NCBI GenBank assembly: GCA_950097015.1
Contig: CATNEN010000037.1
Coordinates: forward strand, 1,302,001-1,366,000
Length of the DNA stretch: 64,000 bases
Source: Macrostomum hystrix
Taxonomy: Eukaryota; Platyhelminthes; Macrostomidae
Direction: 5' to 3'
Below the pieces are notes generated by a model that saw only the letters and a list, made by a program, of their open reading frames with translations, made no database searches and was not told the origin of the DNA. The position numbers were made by a program, and so were the translations under genes. Of the stretch, positions 12,080-22,559 are shown piece after piece. Within the stretch, counting starts at the first letter, position 1. Every line of letters starts with the position of its first letter.

Positions 12080-13840
12080 TTTTTGCAATCGTCTATTTTA
12101 TCATAGATTCTACATTGGCAGAAACTTTTCTACTTAAATACTTGGTGACCGGTTCAGGCCATATACATTCCTGTGTGACTTTTTCTAAGAAAAAATCCTC
12201 AAATTCGCTCCCAATTTAGGAGATATGCTTTCTCCTAAATTTATTTTCTTTATCTTCATATCAGTGAAATAAACTTGATATTATTTTTGTGTTAAATTTT
12301 CTTTGCCACAGACTGAAAACCATTTTAGTTGCGAGTACTTCAAGAGAGTCTTGTACTTATCAACAGGCCTTCTAGCTTGTATTTTTGTTACTTGGATAAT
12401 ATTTGCTTTACTAATCGGAACTTATTCAAATGTTGAAATTTTCCTCACTGAATCTCATCTGTTCTGCGACATTTTTGTCTAACATAATTGCTTTTAAAGT
12501 GCTAACTTTGAATAGCTAGCTTGCTCTGGAGTTTAAACATGGTTGGTCCTTTTTTGCACTTCGTAGCTAGGCTGTACCGCGATTACGTTTATTGGATTAA
12601 AAAAATTGTTTTAATTGGTATTTTTTAATCATAATCCGATTTACAATTTAAGTCCCTTAAATTGTCGAATGCCCGAATCTCTAAAGTCCTAAATTTCCAA
12701 AAGGCTTCTAAATGTTCCGAAAAGTACTTTAAATTCTAAAGAAAATCTCGAAAAATTTCCTTTAAAGCTTCTGTGTCCCACCCGCGTTCTATAAAAGAAA
12801 TATTTTATTTATTTATCCTATCGCGATGCCGCAGCTTAAGGTTGCGGACCACCCATTGTGCTGTTGCTCATTGAATATTTAACTCTTAACTGGTTGACCA
12901 TACAGCTAAACTGTTGTCCACACACTGAGAAAGCTTATCCCTTTTCCTCCTGTTGTGTTCTACTTTCCACACTACTTTTTAGTAGTATGGTTTGCACATT
13001 GTTTCTAGTTAATATATTTTTATTTAGTTTCTTTTTTGATAAATGCAGCGATAAAACATATGATATAAACTGTAAGTAAATTACCTGTTGCTCAGATTCT
13101 TACAGCTGAAAAAAATTTTTTTGTGATGAAAATGATTAAGCAAAATAACTGGAACTTATCTTATAGTTTTTTAAACACTATATTAATAACAGAAGCATCT
13201 TTTTGTGTATTTAATTTAGAAAATGGTATAATCTACGTGAATAGACACAGAAACGAGCACCTGCACGAAGAAAACAAATGTTTGGAAGCTGCACAGATTT
13301 AGGCTGGAAAATGTGGTATATTGTGACCAAAAAGCGGTGTAGCAACTTGTTTTTAGCGCAATACATCACATAATAATAGTAAGAATTCTGAAATAAAACT
13401 GTAAACGCTCCAGGAAGACAGATAATAAAATGGGAGAATAAAACTGCCAGTTTTGAAGAACCAATGATATTGGAGTACATAGGGCCAATATGGCACAGAG
13501 AAAGCAAACCCCGCTTAAATAAGAGGACGAACATTTAATCAGCCTTCAAATTTTGATTGGCTAATGGGTAAGCTTTATATTATGCTATATTTAGAAGAAC
13601 AAAACATTCAGCCAGCCAATCAAATTTTTAAGAACGATATTGATCAGCCTCTCCTAGTCATAATAATATTACATCGTAATTGAAAGCTGCGAAAAGTAAA
13701 ACTTGCATTAATAAATAAGCAAATATCTTGTTAAACTATGTCCCATTTGTGACGCTTGGAATAGCACCTGTCTGCTGTGATTTTCTTTCATAATATACAA
13801 GTAATAAGCATATACAGAATGTACCTTGCTTCCAAAGTAC
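12080..13840. other. AT-rich intergenic region, nothing recognised
   Basis: About 1.7 kb between the 3' ends of the convergent WD40 and ClC genes. Short ORFs at 12858-13079 (+) and 13211-13534 (-) are low-complexity by-products of AT-rich sequence, without domains or splice context. Confidence 0.5.
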
Positions 13841-13844
13841 CTCT

Positions 13845-14635
13845 CCAATGTACATGGTCTCACAATCCTGCACTTGTCACAGCCAGCTCTCCAATGTACA
13901 CTGCCTCACAATACTGCATTAGTCACAGCCAGCTCTCCAATGTACATTGCCTCACAATCCTGCATTAGTCACAGCCAGCTCTCCAATGTACATTGCCTCA
14001 CAATCCTGTATTAGTCACAGCCAGCTCTCCAATGTACACTGCCTCACAATACTGCATTAGTCACAGCCAGCTCTCCAATGTACATTGCCTCACAATCCTG
14101 CATTAGTCACAGCCAGCTCTCCAATGTACATTGCCTCACAATACTGCATTAGTCACAGCCAGCTCTCCAATGTACATTGCCTCACAATCCTGCATTAGTC
14201 ACAGCCAGCTCTCCAATGTACATTGCCTCACAATACTGCATTAGTCACAGCCAGCTCTCCAATGTACATTGCCTCACAATCCTGCATTAGTCACAGCCAG
14301 CTCTCCAATGTACATTGCCTCACAATCCTGTATTAGTCACAGCCAGCTCTCCAATGTACACTGCCTCACAATACTGCATTAGTCACAGCCAGCTCTCCAA
14401 TGTACATTGCCTCACAATCCTGCATTAGTCACAGCCAGCTCTCCAATGTACATTGCCTCACAATCCTGTATTAGTCACAGCCAGCTCTCCAATGTACACT
14501 GCCTCACAATACTGCATTAGTCACAGCCAGCTCTCCAATGTACATTGCCTCACAATCCTGCATTAGTCACAGCCAGCTCTACAATGTACATTGCCTCACG
14601 ATCCTGCATTAGTCACAGCCAGCTCTCCAATGTAG
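13845..14635. repeat. 46-bp minisatellite
   Basis: About 17 copies of a 46-bp unit (CAGCTCTCCAATGTACATTG, then CCTCACAATCCTGCATTAGT and CACAGC). Two alternating variants (ACATTG/AATCC and ACACTG/AATAC) appear in an ordered pattern. The array ends about 80 bp past the stop of the ClC gene, so it is in or next to that gene's 3' UTR. Confidence 0.96.
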
Positions 14636-14713
14636 ATTGTCACAGCTACCGTCTTTTCACGATAAAACACGGTTAAAAGCTAGAAGTCAAAATAATGAGC
14701 TACAGGAAAATTT

Positions 14714-17700
14714 TCAGGTCAAGGATGTCACACCTCTGCAATCAGCGCCAGAGAGACTCTCGAGATACCTTAGCGCGTCCTTCTTGGTGATAATGCCAAG
14801 CAGGCGGCCGTTTCGAGTCACGAGAGTCTGGCGCAGGCCCAGTTTGCGGAACATCTCCAGGACAACGTACATCGGCGTCTGGTCCGTCACTGCGATCGGT
14901 GCCTGTGCGCGTGAAACTTTTTTTAGAAACTTGCACTTGCATTAACTTTTAGAACCTGAACTATTTCTTCAGAACCTGAACCAAATCTAATTCTCGAACC
15001 TGAACTAAATCTACTTCCAGAACCTGAACTAAATCTACTTCCAGAACCTGAACTAAATCTACTTCCAGAACCTGAACTAAATCTACTTCCAGAACCTGAA
15101 CTAAATCTACTTCCAGAACCTGAGCTAAATCTACTTCCAGAACCTGAACTAAATCTACTTCCAGAACCTGAACTAAATTTACTTCCTCAACCTGAACTAA
15201 ATCTACTTCCAGAACCTGAACTAAATCTACTTCCAGAACCTGAACTAAATCTACTTCCAGAACCTGAGCTAAATCTACTTCCAGAACCTGAACTAAATCT
15301 ACTTCCAGAACCTGAGCTAAATCTACTTCCAGAACCTGAACTATTTCTTCAGAACCTGAACCAAATCAAATTCTTGAACCTGAACTACATCTACTTCCAG
15401 AACCTGAACTAAATCTACTTCCTGAACCTGAACTAAATCTTCTTCCAGAACCTGAACTAAATCTACTTCCTGAACCTGAACTAAATCTACTTCCAGAACC
15501 TGAACTAAATCTACTACCAAATAACAGGAAGACCTCACCAAATTGACTATCCGACTAAGGTTTAAGGGCTTCGGCCAGTTTCTCCTGCTTGAAACCGTCA
15601 TCGGTTGCGGTGGTGGCGGAGTCTGCTGAAAGGCGGCCGGAGTGTCCGCAAAGTGCACAATCGACTGACCCACAATGCTGTCATCCTTCTTCTTTGATAA
15701 TTCTGCAATGAAAAACGTGCGGGGTGGTTCACAATATCCAATAGATTCACAATCTCCAATAGATTCACAATTTCCAATAGATTCACAATATTCAATAGAT
15801 TCACAATTTCCAATAGATTCACAATTTCCAATAGATTCAAAATTTCCAATAGATTCACAATATTCAATAGATTCACAATTTCCAATAGATTCACAATATT
15901 CAATAGATTCACAATTTCCAATAGATTCACAATATTCAATAGATTCACAATTTCCAATAGATTCACAATATTCAATAGATTCACAATATCCAATAGATTC
16001 ACAATATCCAATAGATTCACAATATTCAACAGATTCACAATATCCAATAGATTCACAATATCCAATAGATTCACAATATCCAATAGATTCACAATGTCCA
16101 ACAGATTCACAATATCCAATAGATGTACAATATTCAAGAATCCGCAGGTCAAACTCACCGAGCGCCATCACTAAATCCCGCCTTGTGACAAATCCCAGCA
16201 GGTAGTGATAGTCCGGCGACATCACCACCGGGAAGCCGTTGAAGTTGTAGTCGGCCAGCAGGCGGCTGACCTCGTCAACTGTGGCGCCGGTCTGGTACAG
16301 CACCCGCAGCGGTCGCCGCATAGCGTCGCCGGCTAAAGCGGAGGCGTCCTCGAAGTCGGCAGCCGCAGCGTCGGCAGCCGGGCGCTCGCGGCTAGCCAAG
16401 AACGGGTAGCCGTTAAGCCGGATGTGCGCCTCGTAGATGCCGCCACCAGCCAGTGAAATAATCGCCGACCCATTTGCTAGTGAGGGCGGCGATCATCAGC
16501 GGCAGGCTGTACTCCAGCCCGCCAGTCAGTTCCAGCATGATGGCAACTAGGGAGAGGGTCATCCGGGTGACGCCGCCTAGTGCGGCTGCAGCGCCAACCA
16601 TCGCGTAGAGGCCACTGTTTAGGCAGGGCTGGCCCTGTGCGATCGCGGCGCCGCCATTGCAAAGTCTGTTGAATGGGAACGCGGCGATATTTGTGACGGC
16701 GAGCTGCTCCAGTAGGCTGCCGAGGATCCGGCCGGCGATGGCGCCGACGGCCAGAGATGGAATAAATAAGCCGGATGGGATCTGCGGAATGGATGGGATC
16801 GTCTGTGCATTTTGATGCGTCGTTTGTCTATTGTAAGATAGCATTGACCGACTTTTAGTCTATGGTAAGTTAGCCTTGACCAACTTTTAGTCTATGGTAA
16901 GTTAGCCTTGACCAACTTTTAGTCTATGGTAAGTTAGCCTTGACCAACTTTTAGTCTATGGTAAGTTAGCCTTGACCAACTTTTAGTCTATGGTAAGTTA
17001 GCCTTGACCAACTTTTAGTCTATGGTAAGTTAGCCTTGACCAACTTTTAGTCTATGGTAAGTTAGCCTTGACCAACTTTTAGTCTATGGTAAGCAAGCCT
17101 TGATCTACTTTTACTCTATGATTATCTAACGGGGATAGACAAACAATCCATTAAATTCATCCTCAGGGATCTTGGGATCTCAGCACCTTGATACCGAAGG
17201 TGAACACAGTGGCCACTATCTTGAACAGGTAGGCGATGGTCAGCTTCCACAAAGCCGCGTTGACGCCTGAGTTCGGTGAACTCGATGCCGTATTGGTTGT
17301 CGCGTTGCCAATAGCAACGACCGAGTCAAAGTCGCAGAGCTCGGTGGCGTCCTCCGGGCCGCAGCGGCTGAACAGCAGGCGAATGAGCCGAGTAGTGTCC
17401 ATCCGCGTGTACGGATTGGGGAACGCCACCAGAGCTGTGATGACGGCCACTGCGGCCACCTGCAGAGTTGGGTGGGCTGCATAATTAAGAGCTGCTAGAG
17501 AGCCTACTGATGAGATACTGAGTAGTATACTGAGGAATTTTATCCGGAACAATATAAAAATAATAAATTTTTCTAACGCACCCAAAACCTAGCATCTACG
17601 TTTTTCAGCGATCAAGCAACCCAGCTGTCTAACCATCTAGCAACCCAGCTATCTAACCATCTGGCAACCCAGCAATCTAACCATCTGGCAACCCAGCAAT

Positions 17701-19699
17701 CTAACCATCTGGCAACCCAGCTATCTAACCATCTAGCAACCCAGCTATCTAACCATCTAGCAACCCAGCTATCTAGCCATCTAGCAACCCAGCTATCTAG
17801 CCATCTAGCAACCCAGCTATCTAGCCATCTAGCAACCCAGCTATCTAACAATCTATCAACCCAGTCAATCCAGCTATTCAGCTGGATGACGCCGCCTAGT
17901 GCGGCTGCAGCGCCAACCATCGCGTAGAGGCCGCTGTTTAGGCAGGGCCACCAGCCAGCTAGTCGCGTACCTCAGCAATGGGATGCCGCCCTAATCCACC
18001 CAGCTTCCTTCGCCTGCACAGCCAGATGTTGGCCTTGACGAATGCGGCCCCAAACAGGCCGCCAAGAATGCCTAGCAGAATGAAGGGCAGAACTTCCAGC
18101 GCGGACCAGGTAGACCGGTAGTCAACAGAGAACAGTACGAGGTGATCGTTGCCAAACGGATTCACAAGTTTGAGCACAGAAGCCGCCACCATGCTGCAGA
18201 AGAAACTGCGCCACAATGTCTTCAATGGGAAATAGTAGCTGGCCTCTTCTAGGCTGAATAGCACTCCGCCAAGTGGCGCACCAAAGGCTATGCTGACGCC
18301 GGCCGCCGCAGCCGCAGACAGAACCTCGCGCTTCTTGGCCTCGTTGCGGCCATACTTTGGGAACATTCTGGCTATGATATTGCCGCAGCAGGCAGCGATG
18401 TGTACCATCGGGCCCTCCTTGCCCAGGCTGAGGCCGGAGGCTACGGCCAGCATGATGCCAAGAGACTTCACCAGCAATGTCCACCAGCCAAGGTAGCCGC
18501 GGATGACGAAGCCGGATAGGATTGTCTTGATCTCAGGAATGCCAGAGCCGCAGGCGTATGGAGCCAGGCTGCGAACCAGGACGGCGGCGATAAGGGCCAG
18601 TGCTAGCGACCAGGACACGTACAGGCCGTACTTGAGGGCGTAGGCCAGGGCGTTCCTGGGACTGTCCCCGACTAGCTCCGCCCAGGCCAGCCACTGCAGA
18701 AGATTTGACGCAGGAAAAAATCGAAAACACCGATCATACTACTCATAGACATTTTAAGCTATAATAAATAACTAACAAATAACTAATACTAAAAATAATA
18801 ACTGATCCAGATGTGCAGCGGACAGCACAGCACAGTCCATGGACTGTGGGGACCCTCAATTACCCCAGCTGATGCTGGCACCCATTCAACAGCTGAGTGA
18901 ACTAGACTAATGCAGATTTAAGTGTCTTTCTAATGGAAACAAATTGTTTGAGTCGAGTCTGGAATCTAACCCCGACCTTCAAATCGTGAGTCTGCCACTC
19001 TAACCACTAGGCCACTAGGATACAACACTCAATTGATTATAATTCTCCAATAAAATTATTCTATATAGTTATATTAAATATATTAATTGGAAATATTTTC
19101 AAAATCCAGTTAGAAAGCTAGATTTTGCGATCCACGAGGCTGTAAATTACCTTCATAAAAGTTTTAAAGCCCTACTACTAATAGTAGCGCTTATCACGCA
19201 TATTATTAAAGTAGGGCGCACCTGGCTGCAAGTGGGCTCCTCATTGGCCGCGTCTAACACCCCAGTGTCATTTGCTGACCAGCAGCATTGCTCCTGATTC
19301 AGCCAGAAAGCACCGGGGCAGACACCGACGCGAAGGTCGGACAACCAGGCGGTGCCAATGTCGACAGCGCCTGCCACTAAGCCTGAGAATTGTTTTGCGT
19401 TGAGAGCACGACGGTGTCAGCACAGTTCTTTGTTCCACCTGCTTTTTCGCGAAAAGTCATTCCCGGAGTAGCTTAATTCCCCGCAGCCTACCCATCGGAC
19501 ATCTCACCGGCGACAACAGAGATGAGTCCAACACAGAGCCAGCCGGACAGGGCATCCATCGCAACGTCAAACCGGCCACGACAGGTCTGCGCATCTCGGA
19601 GAAGCTTCCGACGCCGGCTCCTGTGCCGACCAATGTCCTTCAGCCAGTCGATGGTTTCGAAGTCGTCATATTGTCCGTCAATGAGGATGCCGCCAACGT
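14714..19699 (-). CDS. CLCN3/4/5: ClC-3/4/5-type chloride/proton exchanger (apparent frameshift)
   Basis: Seven exons, 5' to 3': 19699-19508, 19382-19222, 18693-17971, 17459-17187, 16781-16159, 15701-15539 and 14902-14714. All have GT/AG ends and compatible phases, giving about 774 residues without the missing first exon. Hallmarks: YDDFETIDW near the N-terminus; GSGIPEIK chloride motif; GKEGP with the gating glutamate; LEEASYYFP with the internal proton glutamate; IPSGLFIPS; and two CBS domains (the second [10 protein letters not shown]...[12 protein letters not shown]). The two glutamates mark a 2Cl-/H+ exchanger of endosomes, as in vertebrate ClC-3, -4 and -5. In exon 16781-16159 the frame breaks near 16451: SKWVGDYF runs on to a stop at 16413, while [16 protein letters not shown] and both CBS domains follow in another frame with no possible intron between. 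The start codon was not found upstream of 19700. Confidence 0.93.
14950..15530. repeat. 24-bp minisatellite in last ClC intron
   Basis: About 23 copies of a 24-bp unit (CTTCCAGAACCTGAACTAAA, then TCTA) fill nearly the whole intron 14903-15538. The period is a multiple of three, so frames stay open through the array. The VQVLEVDL-type protein repeats that result are not coding. Confidence 0.95.
15725..16135. repeat. 18-bp minisatellite in ClC intron
   Basis: About 23 copies of an 18-bp unit (ATTCACAATATCCAATAG) in the intron 15702-16158, beginning about 20 bp from one exon and ending about 25 bp from the other. Eighteen is a multiple of three, which makes long ORFs on both strands (for example repeated IGYCES or SQYPID). 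Confidence 0.96.
16853..17115. repeat. 32-bp minisatellite in ClC intron
   Basis: Eight copies of a 32-bp unit (GTCTATGGTAAGTTAGCCTT, then GACCAACTTTTA) in the intron 16782-17186. Read on the plus strand, each unit contains GGTAAGT, but the host gene is on the other strand. Confidence 0.95.
17608..17878. repeat. 24-bp minisatellite in ClC intron
   Basis: About 11 copies of a 24-bp unit (CTATCTAACCATCTAGCAAC, then CCAG) in the intron 17460-17970. The array directly abuts the duplicated exon fragment at 17884-17948. Confidence 0.95.
17884..17948 (-). pseudogene. Duplicated fragment of a ClC exon inside an intron
   Basis: About 60 bp match the exon segment at about 16566-16630 with one difference, encoding the same [19 protein letters not shown]. 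It sits about 22 bp beyond the donor of exon 18693-17971, between that donor and the 24-bp minisatellite. It lacks the rest of the exon and runs into the repeat, so it is a stray partial copy. Its left edge, CCTAAACAG, looks like a weak acceptor, so aberrant splicing into it is possible. Confidence 0.85.
18800..19024 (-). mobile_element. tRNA-derived SINE, family 2 (SINE2)
   Basis: Read on the minus strand it starts with a pol III head: A-box-like TGGCCTAGTGGTTAGAGTGG, then B-box GGGGTTAGATTCC. The body contains CAATTTGTTTCCATTAGAAA, then CAGCTGGGGTAATTGAGGG and AGTCCATGGACTG. It lies in the ClC intron 18694-19221, same strand as the gene. Related copies lie at 39081-39232 (-) and 45630-45835 (+), with fragments at 31355 and 40125. 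Confidence 0.8.
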
Positions 19700-20255
19700 C
19701 TGTCAAATAAATAGAGACAATAAAGATTCAATAATAACAATGTTACACTTTTTCACCAAAAAGACTGAGTCATCAGCCTTAGATAGCATCGCATAATGAT
19801 ACGAGTACCTGATACATTATCGAATTTTAGAAATTAAAGCATACAAGCTAAGAAGAAATATAATAATAATCACATGAAATAGCCAAATTAATTCGAAACT
19901 ATATAATTAATTACAATTACACGTCGACTGTCACATACGCCACTCGCCCGGTGACGATCATTTGAACAGAAGAACTGAACATATTTTATAAAGCTAAGCA
20001 AAACCGCCACTTAGGTTGCGATGCACCCATTTACAATTGTCATAGTTAGAAAAAAATCTAGAATTCTAGAAAGCGACTTGAATAAGCGCGTATTTGCTTA
20101 GCCCTCTGACCTTTCAATTAAGCAATGTTTGCTGTGTGCGAGTTGATTTTTTATCTTTCCATTTGGTCGGTTTAGAAAATCAATCAATTAGAAATGACAA
20201 ACAAGGGTATTTTTATCACTATTTTCATAGGCTAAAATAGACGAAAAATCCATTC

Positions 20256-20622
20256 TTAATCTGAGATTGTTTCTTTCCATGACTGCAGAACATCTTTCAG
20301 CTCACCAGAAGGACCACTCAGTTTGACATCTGCATCAGACTTAAACGAGTCACGCAAGAGCTTAGTAGCATCGTCAGCCTCTTCAAATTCAGTGTCATCT
20401 TCATCATATATACCAGCAGGAGCTGGTGCGAATGCTCTGTAGCTGCCAACAGTTGCAGCTGTAGTCGCCACACGTGCTGCGTTGGCTACAAGTGCATCCG
20501 TTTCAGATCTGTCATTGCCTGCGCTTGCAGCTTCTAGAGACGCCCGAGACTGAGATGACATTGAACTACATGTATTGCTGTCCAGTTGGAGCCTGGAATG
20601 ACGCTGGGCCAGCGATGCAGAC
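20256..20622 (-). CDS. Last exon of an unrecognised acidic protein
   Basis: The exon runs from an acceptor (TTTCTTCCAG at 20623-20632) to a TAA at 20256. In the frame starting g|TCT GCA TCG it encodes SASLAQRHSRLQLDSNTCSS, then the segment beginning MSSQSRASLEAAS. The C-terminal half is acidic (IYDEDDTEFEEADDATKLL) and ends LKDVLQSWKETISD. The frame is open back to the acceptor, so the internal ATG at 20561 need not be the start. I do not recognise the family. No membrane segment or signal peptide is seen. It lies about 560 bp upstream of the first visible ClC exon on the same strand. It ends in a stop, so it is a separate gene, or at most an alternative end of that transcript. Confidence 0.55.
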
Positions 20623-20639
20623 CTGGAAGAAATACGCTT

Positions 20640-21310
20640 TGTTAAAAAATTAGGATTTGGCTTTGCTTTCTGTCAAATTAGAAGTTATATTTCTATACAT
20701 ATAACATATAAACAAATAAACTTATTGGTGAATTGAATTATTATTATATTAATAAGTCAAAGAATAGTTTCCCTTATTTAGCATTTTGAATAATACATTT
20801 AATTTTAATTTAATTCAAATTCAGCTTAAAACGTCAGCTTTCTACGAATAATAACTTCACTATAAAATTGAGTTTAGTTGAGTATGAATTGAATCAAGCA
20901 TTTACTAAAGCAGAGGCTACGAGCTATGTGTGCAAAAATTGTGATAATATGTATTTTAACAATTTAGACCCTACAGAAAGCACTTCGGAAATTATGATTC
21001 TTGCAAATAAATTAGAACTCAGAGCTTGTATTCTAACTCAAATCTAAGCTAATATAGTAAATGTTATACGATTTTAATAGCGTCGTTAAAACTTTGTATA
21101 GTATTGCAATACACAAGAAAATACTTGTGTTTCCAAACAGCAAGGATTGAAAGCGGTAATTTTGGGCAGGTACACTTTTGTGGAAATAACTAGAAAAGTA
21201 AGCAACATCAACGGAGATACTATTTAAAAATATATGCGTGACCAGTAAGTTAAATTTGATACGCGAACTAGTAAAGCTGCAATATATTATAAAAAGCTTG
21301 TTTTCTCTTT
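20640..21310. other. AT-rich stretch, nothing recognised
   Basis: Probably intron of the unrecognised minus-strand gene ending at 20256. No ORF or repeat supports another call. Confidence 0.4.
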
Positions 21311-21311
21311 A

Positions 21312-21894
21312 TAATTAGCACAAAATGAACAACTTATTCATTTAATTACTTGGTCAAAAATGGGCTTTGTGGTGGTTATTACTACATATTTTTATTATAT
21401 CAGACGTTATTTTCCGCAAATTTAAACTCTTGACCATTCTTTACGTATTTGCACGCGTACTCTCCTTTATTATGTCATGTTAAACACTAGGCCTATCTAT
21501 ATTAAGCGCTCTTATAAGCGTTTCGATTGTGTTGACTGTTGAGAAAGTTAAGTTTTGTTTTGCTAAGTTGCTAAGTTTTGGAATGCTTTTGTTGTAATAA
21601 TAATTTGAATATTTAATTTCCTTCTTTAAACAGTATTTTAATTCACTTTTTAATGTTTCAACTTCAAGCTATGTAATGTTAGAACAACTCTGTCTGTTGT
21701 ATTCTCAGTATTGGCATGCTAGGCATGCCAATAGTAAATGAAACTAATGCTGAGCATGCCAATGGTAAATGAAACTAATTACATAGATGTAATAATGCTT
21801 CTGTTAACTAACATATGCCTAAAGTCTAACCACCACAAAGCCCATTTTTGACCAAGTAATCAAATGAAAAAGTTTTTTTATTTTGTGCTAATTA
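21312..21894. mobile_element. Foldback/MITE-like element with about 67-bp inverted ends
   Basis: The left arm 21312-21378 and right arm 21827-21894 are near-perfect reverse complements. They share TAATTAGCAC at the tips and CCAAGTAATYAAATGAA and AACCACCACAAAGCCCATTT inside. The 450-bp centre has no ORF. It contains the palindrome TTGGCATGCTAGGCATGCCAA (written in two parts: TTGGCATGC, TAG, GCATGCCAA; 21711-21731) and a tandem duplication of GCATGCCAATAGTAAATGAA. The superfamily is not clear. Confidence 0.75.
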
Positions 21895-22011
21895 CTGGCA
21901 TCAGTGACATGCCTGAGTGCACTTTTAAAATTTTGTCTGTCATTGAAGTAACCAAAATTGTATGTGTGCACAGTAGAGTTTTTAGGGCTTATTTTTCAGC
22001 GCTGTGCTTTT

Positions 22012-22553
22012 AAGACCTTTTAAACTTTCCCTGACTCGGGATTTCCTGACTCCAATCCCGACTTCTAATGCAGACGCATTAGAAGTTGGGAATTCCCAAC
22101 TCAAATCCCAACTCGAATCTGTAAGGGGGGACCATTACAAAGTTTGCCGTTTGCATTAGGAGTCGGGAATTCTCGACTCAAATCCAGACTCGAATCTGTA
22201 AGGGAGGACCATTACAAATTTTGCAAATCCATTCCCGACTGGAATCCCAACTCGAATCTGTAAGGGGGGACCATTACAAATTTTGCAAATCCATTCATAA
22301 TTCATAGTTGGCAAATTATTTTCTTAAACTCAAATTATATATACTGGTATACCGCCTCAAATCCCGACTTGAATCTGTAATGGTCCCCCCTTACAGATTT
22401 GAGTCGGGAATGGATTTGCAAAATTTGTTATGGTCCCCCCTTACAGATTCGAGTCGGGATTCAAGTCGTGAATTCCCAACTTCTAATGCGTCTGCATTAG
22501 AAGTCGGGATTGGAGTCAGGAAATCCCAAGTCGGGGAAAGTTTAAAAGGTCTT
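22012..22553. mobile_element. Second foldback element with long imperfect inverted repeats
   Basis: The ends are AAGACCTTTTAAACTTTCCC and its exact reverse complement. Homology continues inwards for about 100 bp on each side as diverged copies of GACTCGGGATT/AATCCCGACTC modules. Each arm also holds its own palindrome (CTTCTAATGC AGAC GCATTAGAAG). The segment CTGTAAGGGGGGACCATTAC recurs directly three times in the left half and inverted twice in the right. No transposase is present. Confidence 0.8.
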
Positions 22554-22559
22554 TAAGTC

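Noticed and set aside
15341-16399. 352-residue minus ORF joining a CBS domain to cysteine/glutamate repeats
   Set aside because: The ORF reads exon sequence through a donor (gtgagt at 16158) into an 18-bp array, then through an exon and a 24-bp array. Only 16399-16159 and 15701-15539 are coding.
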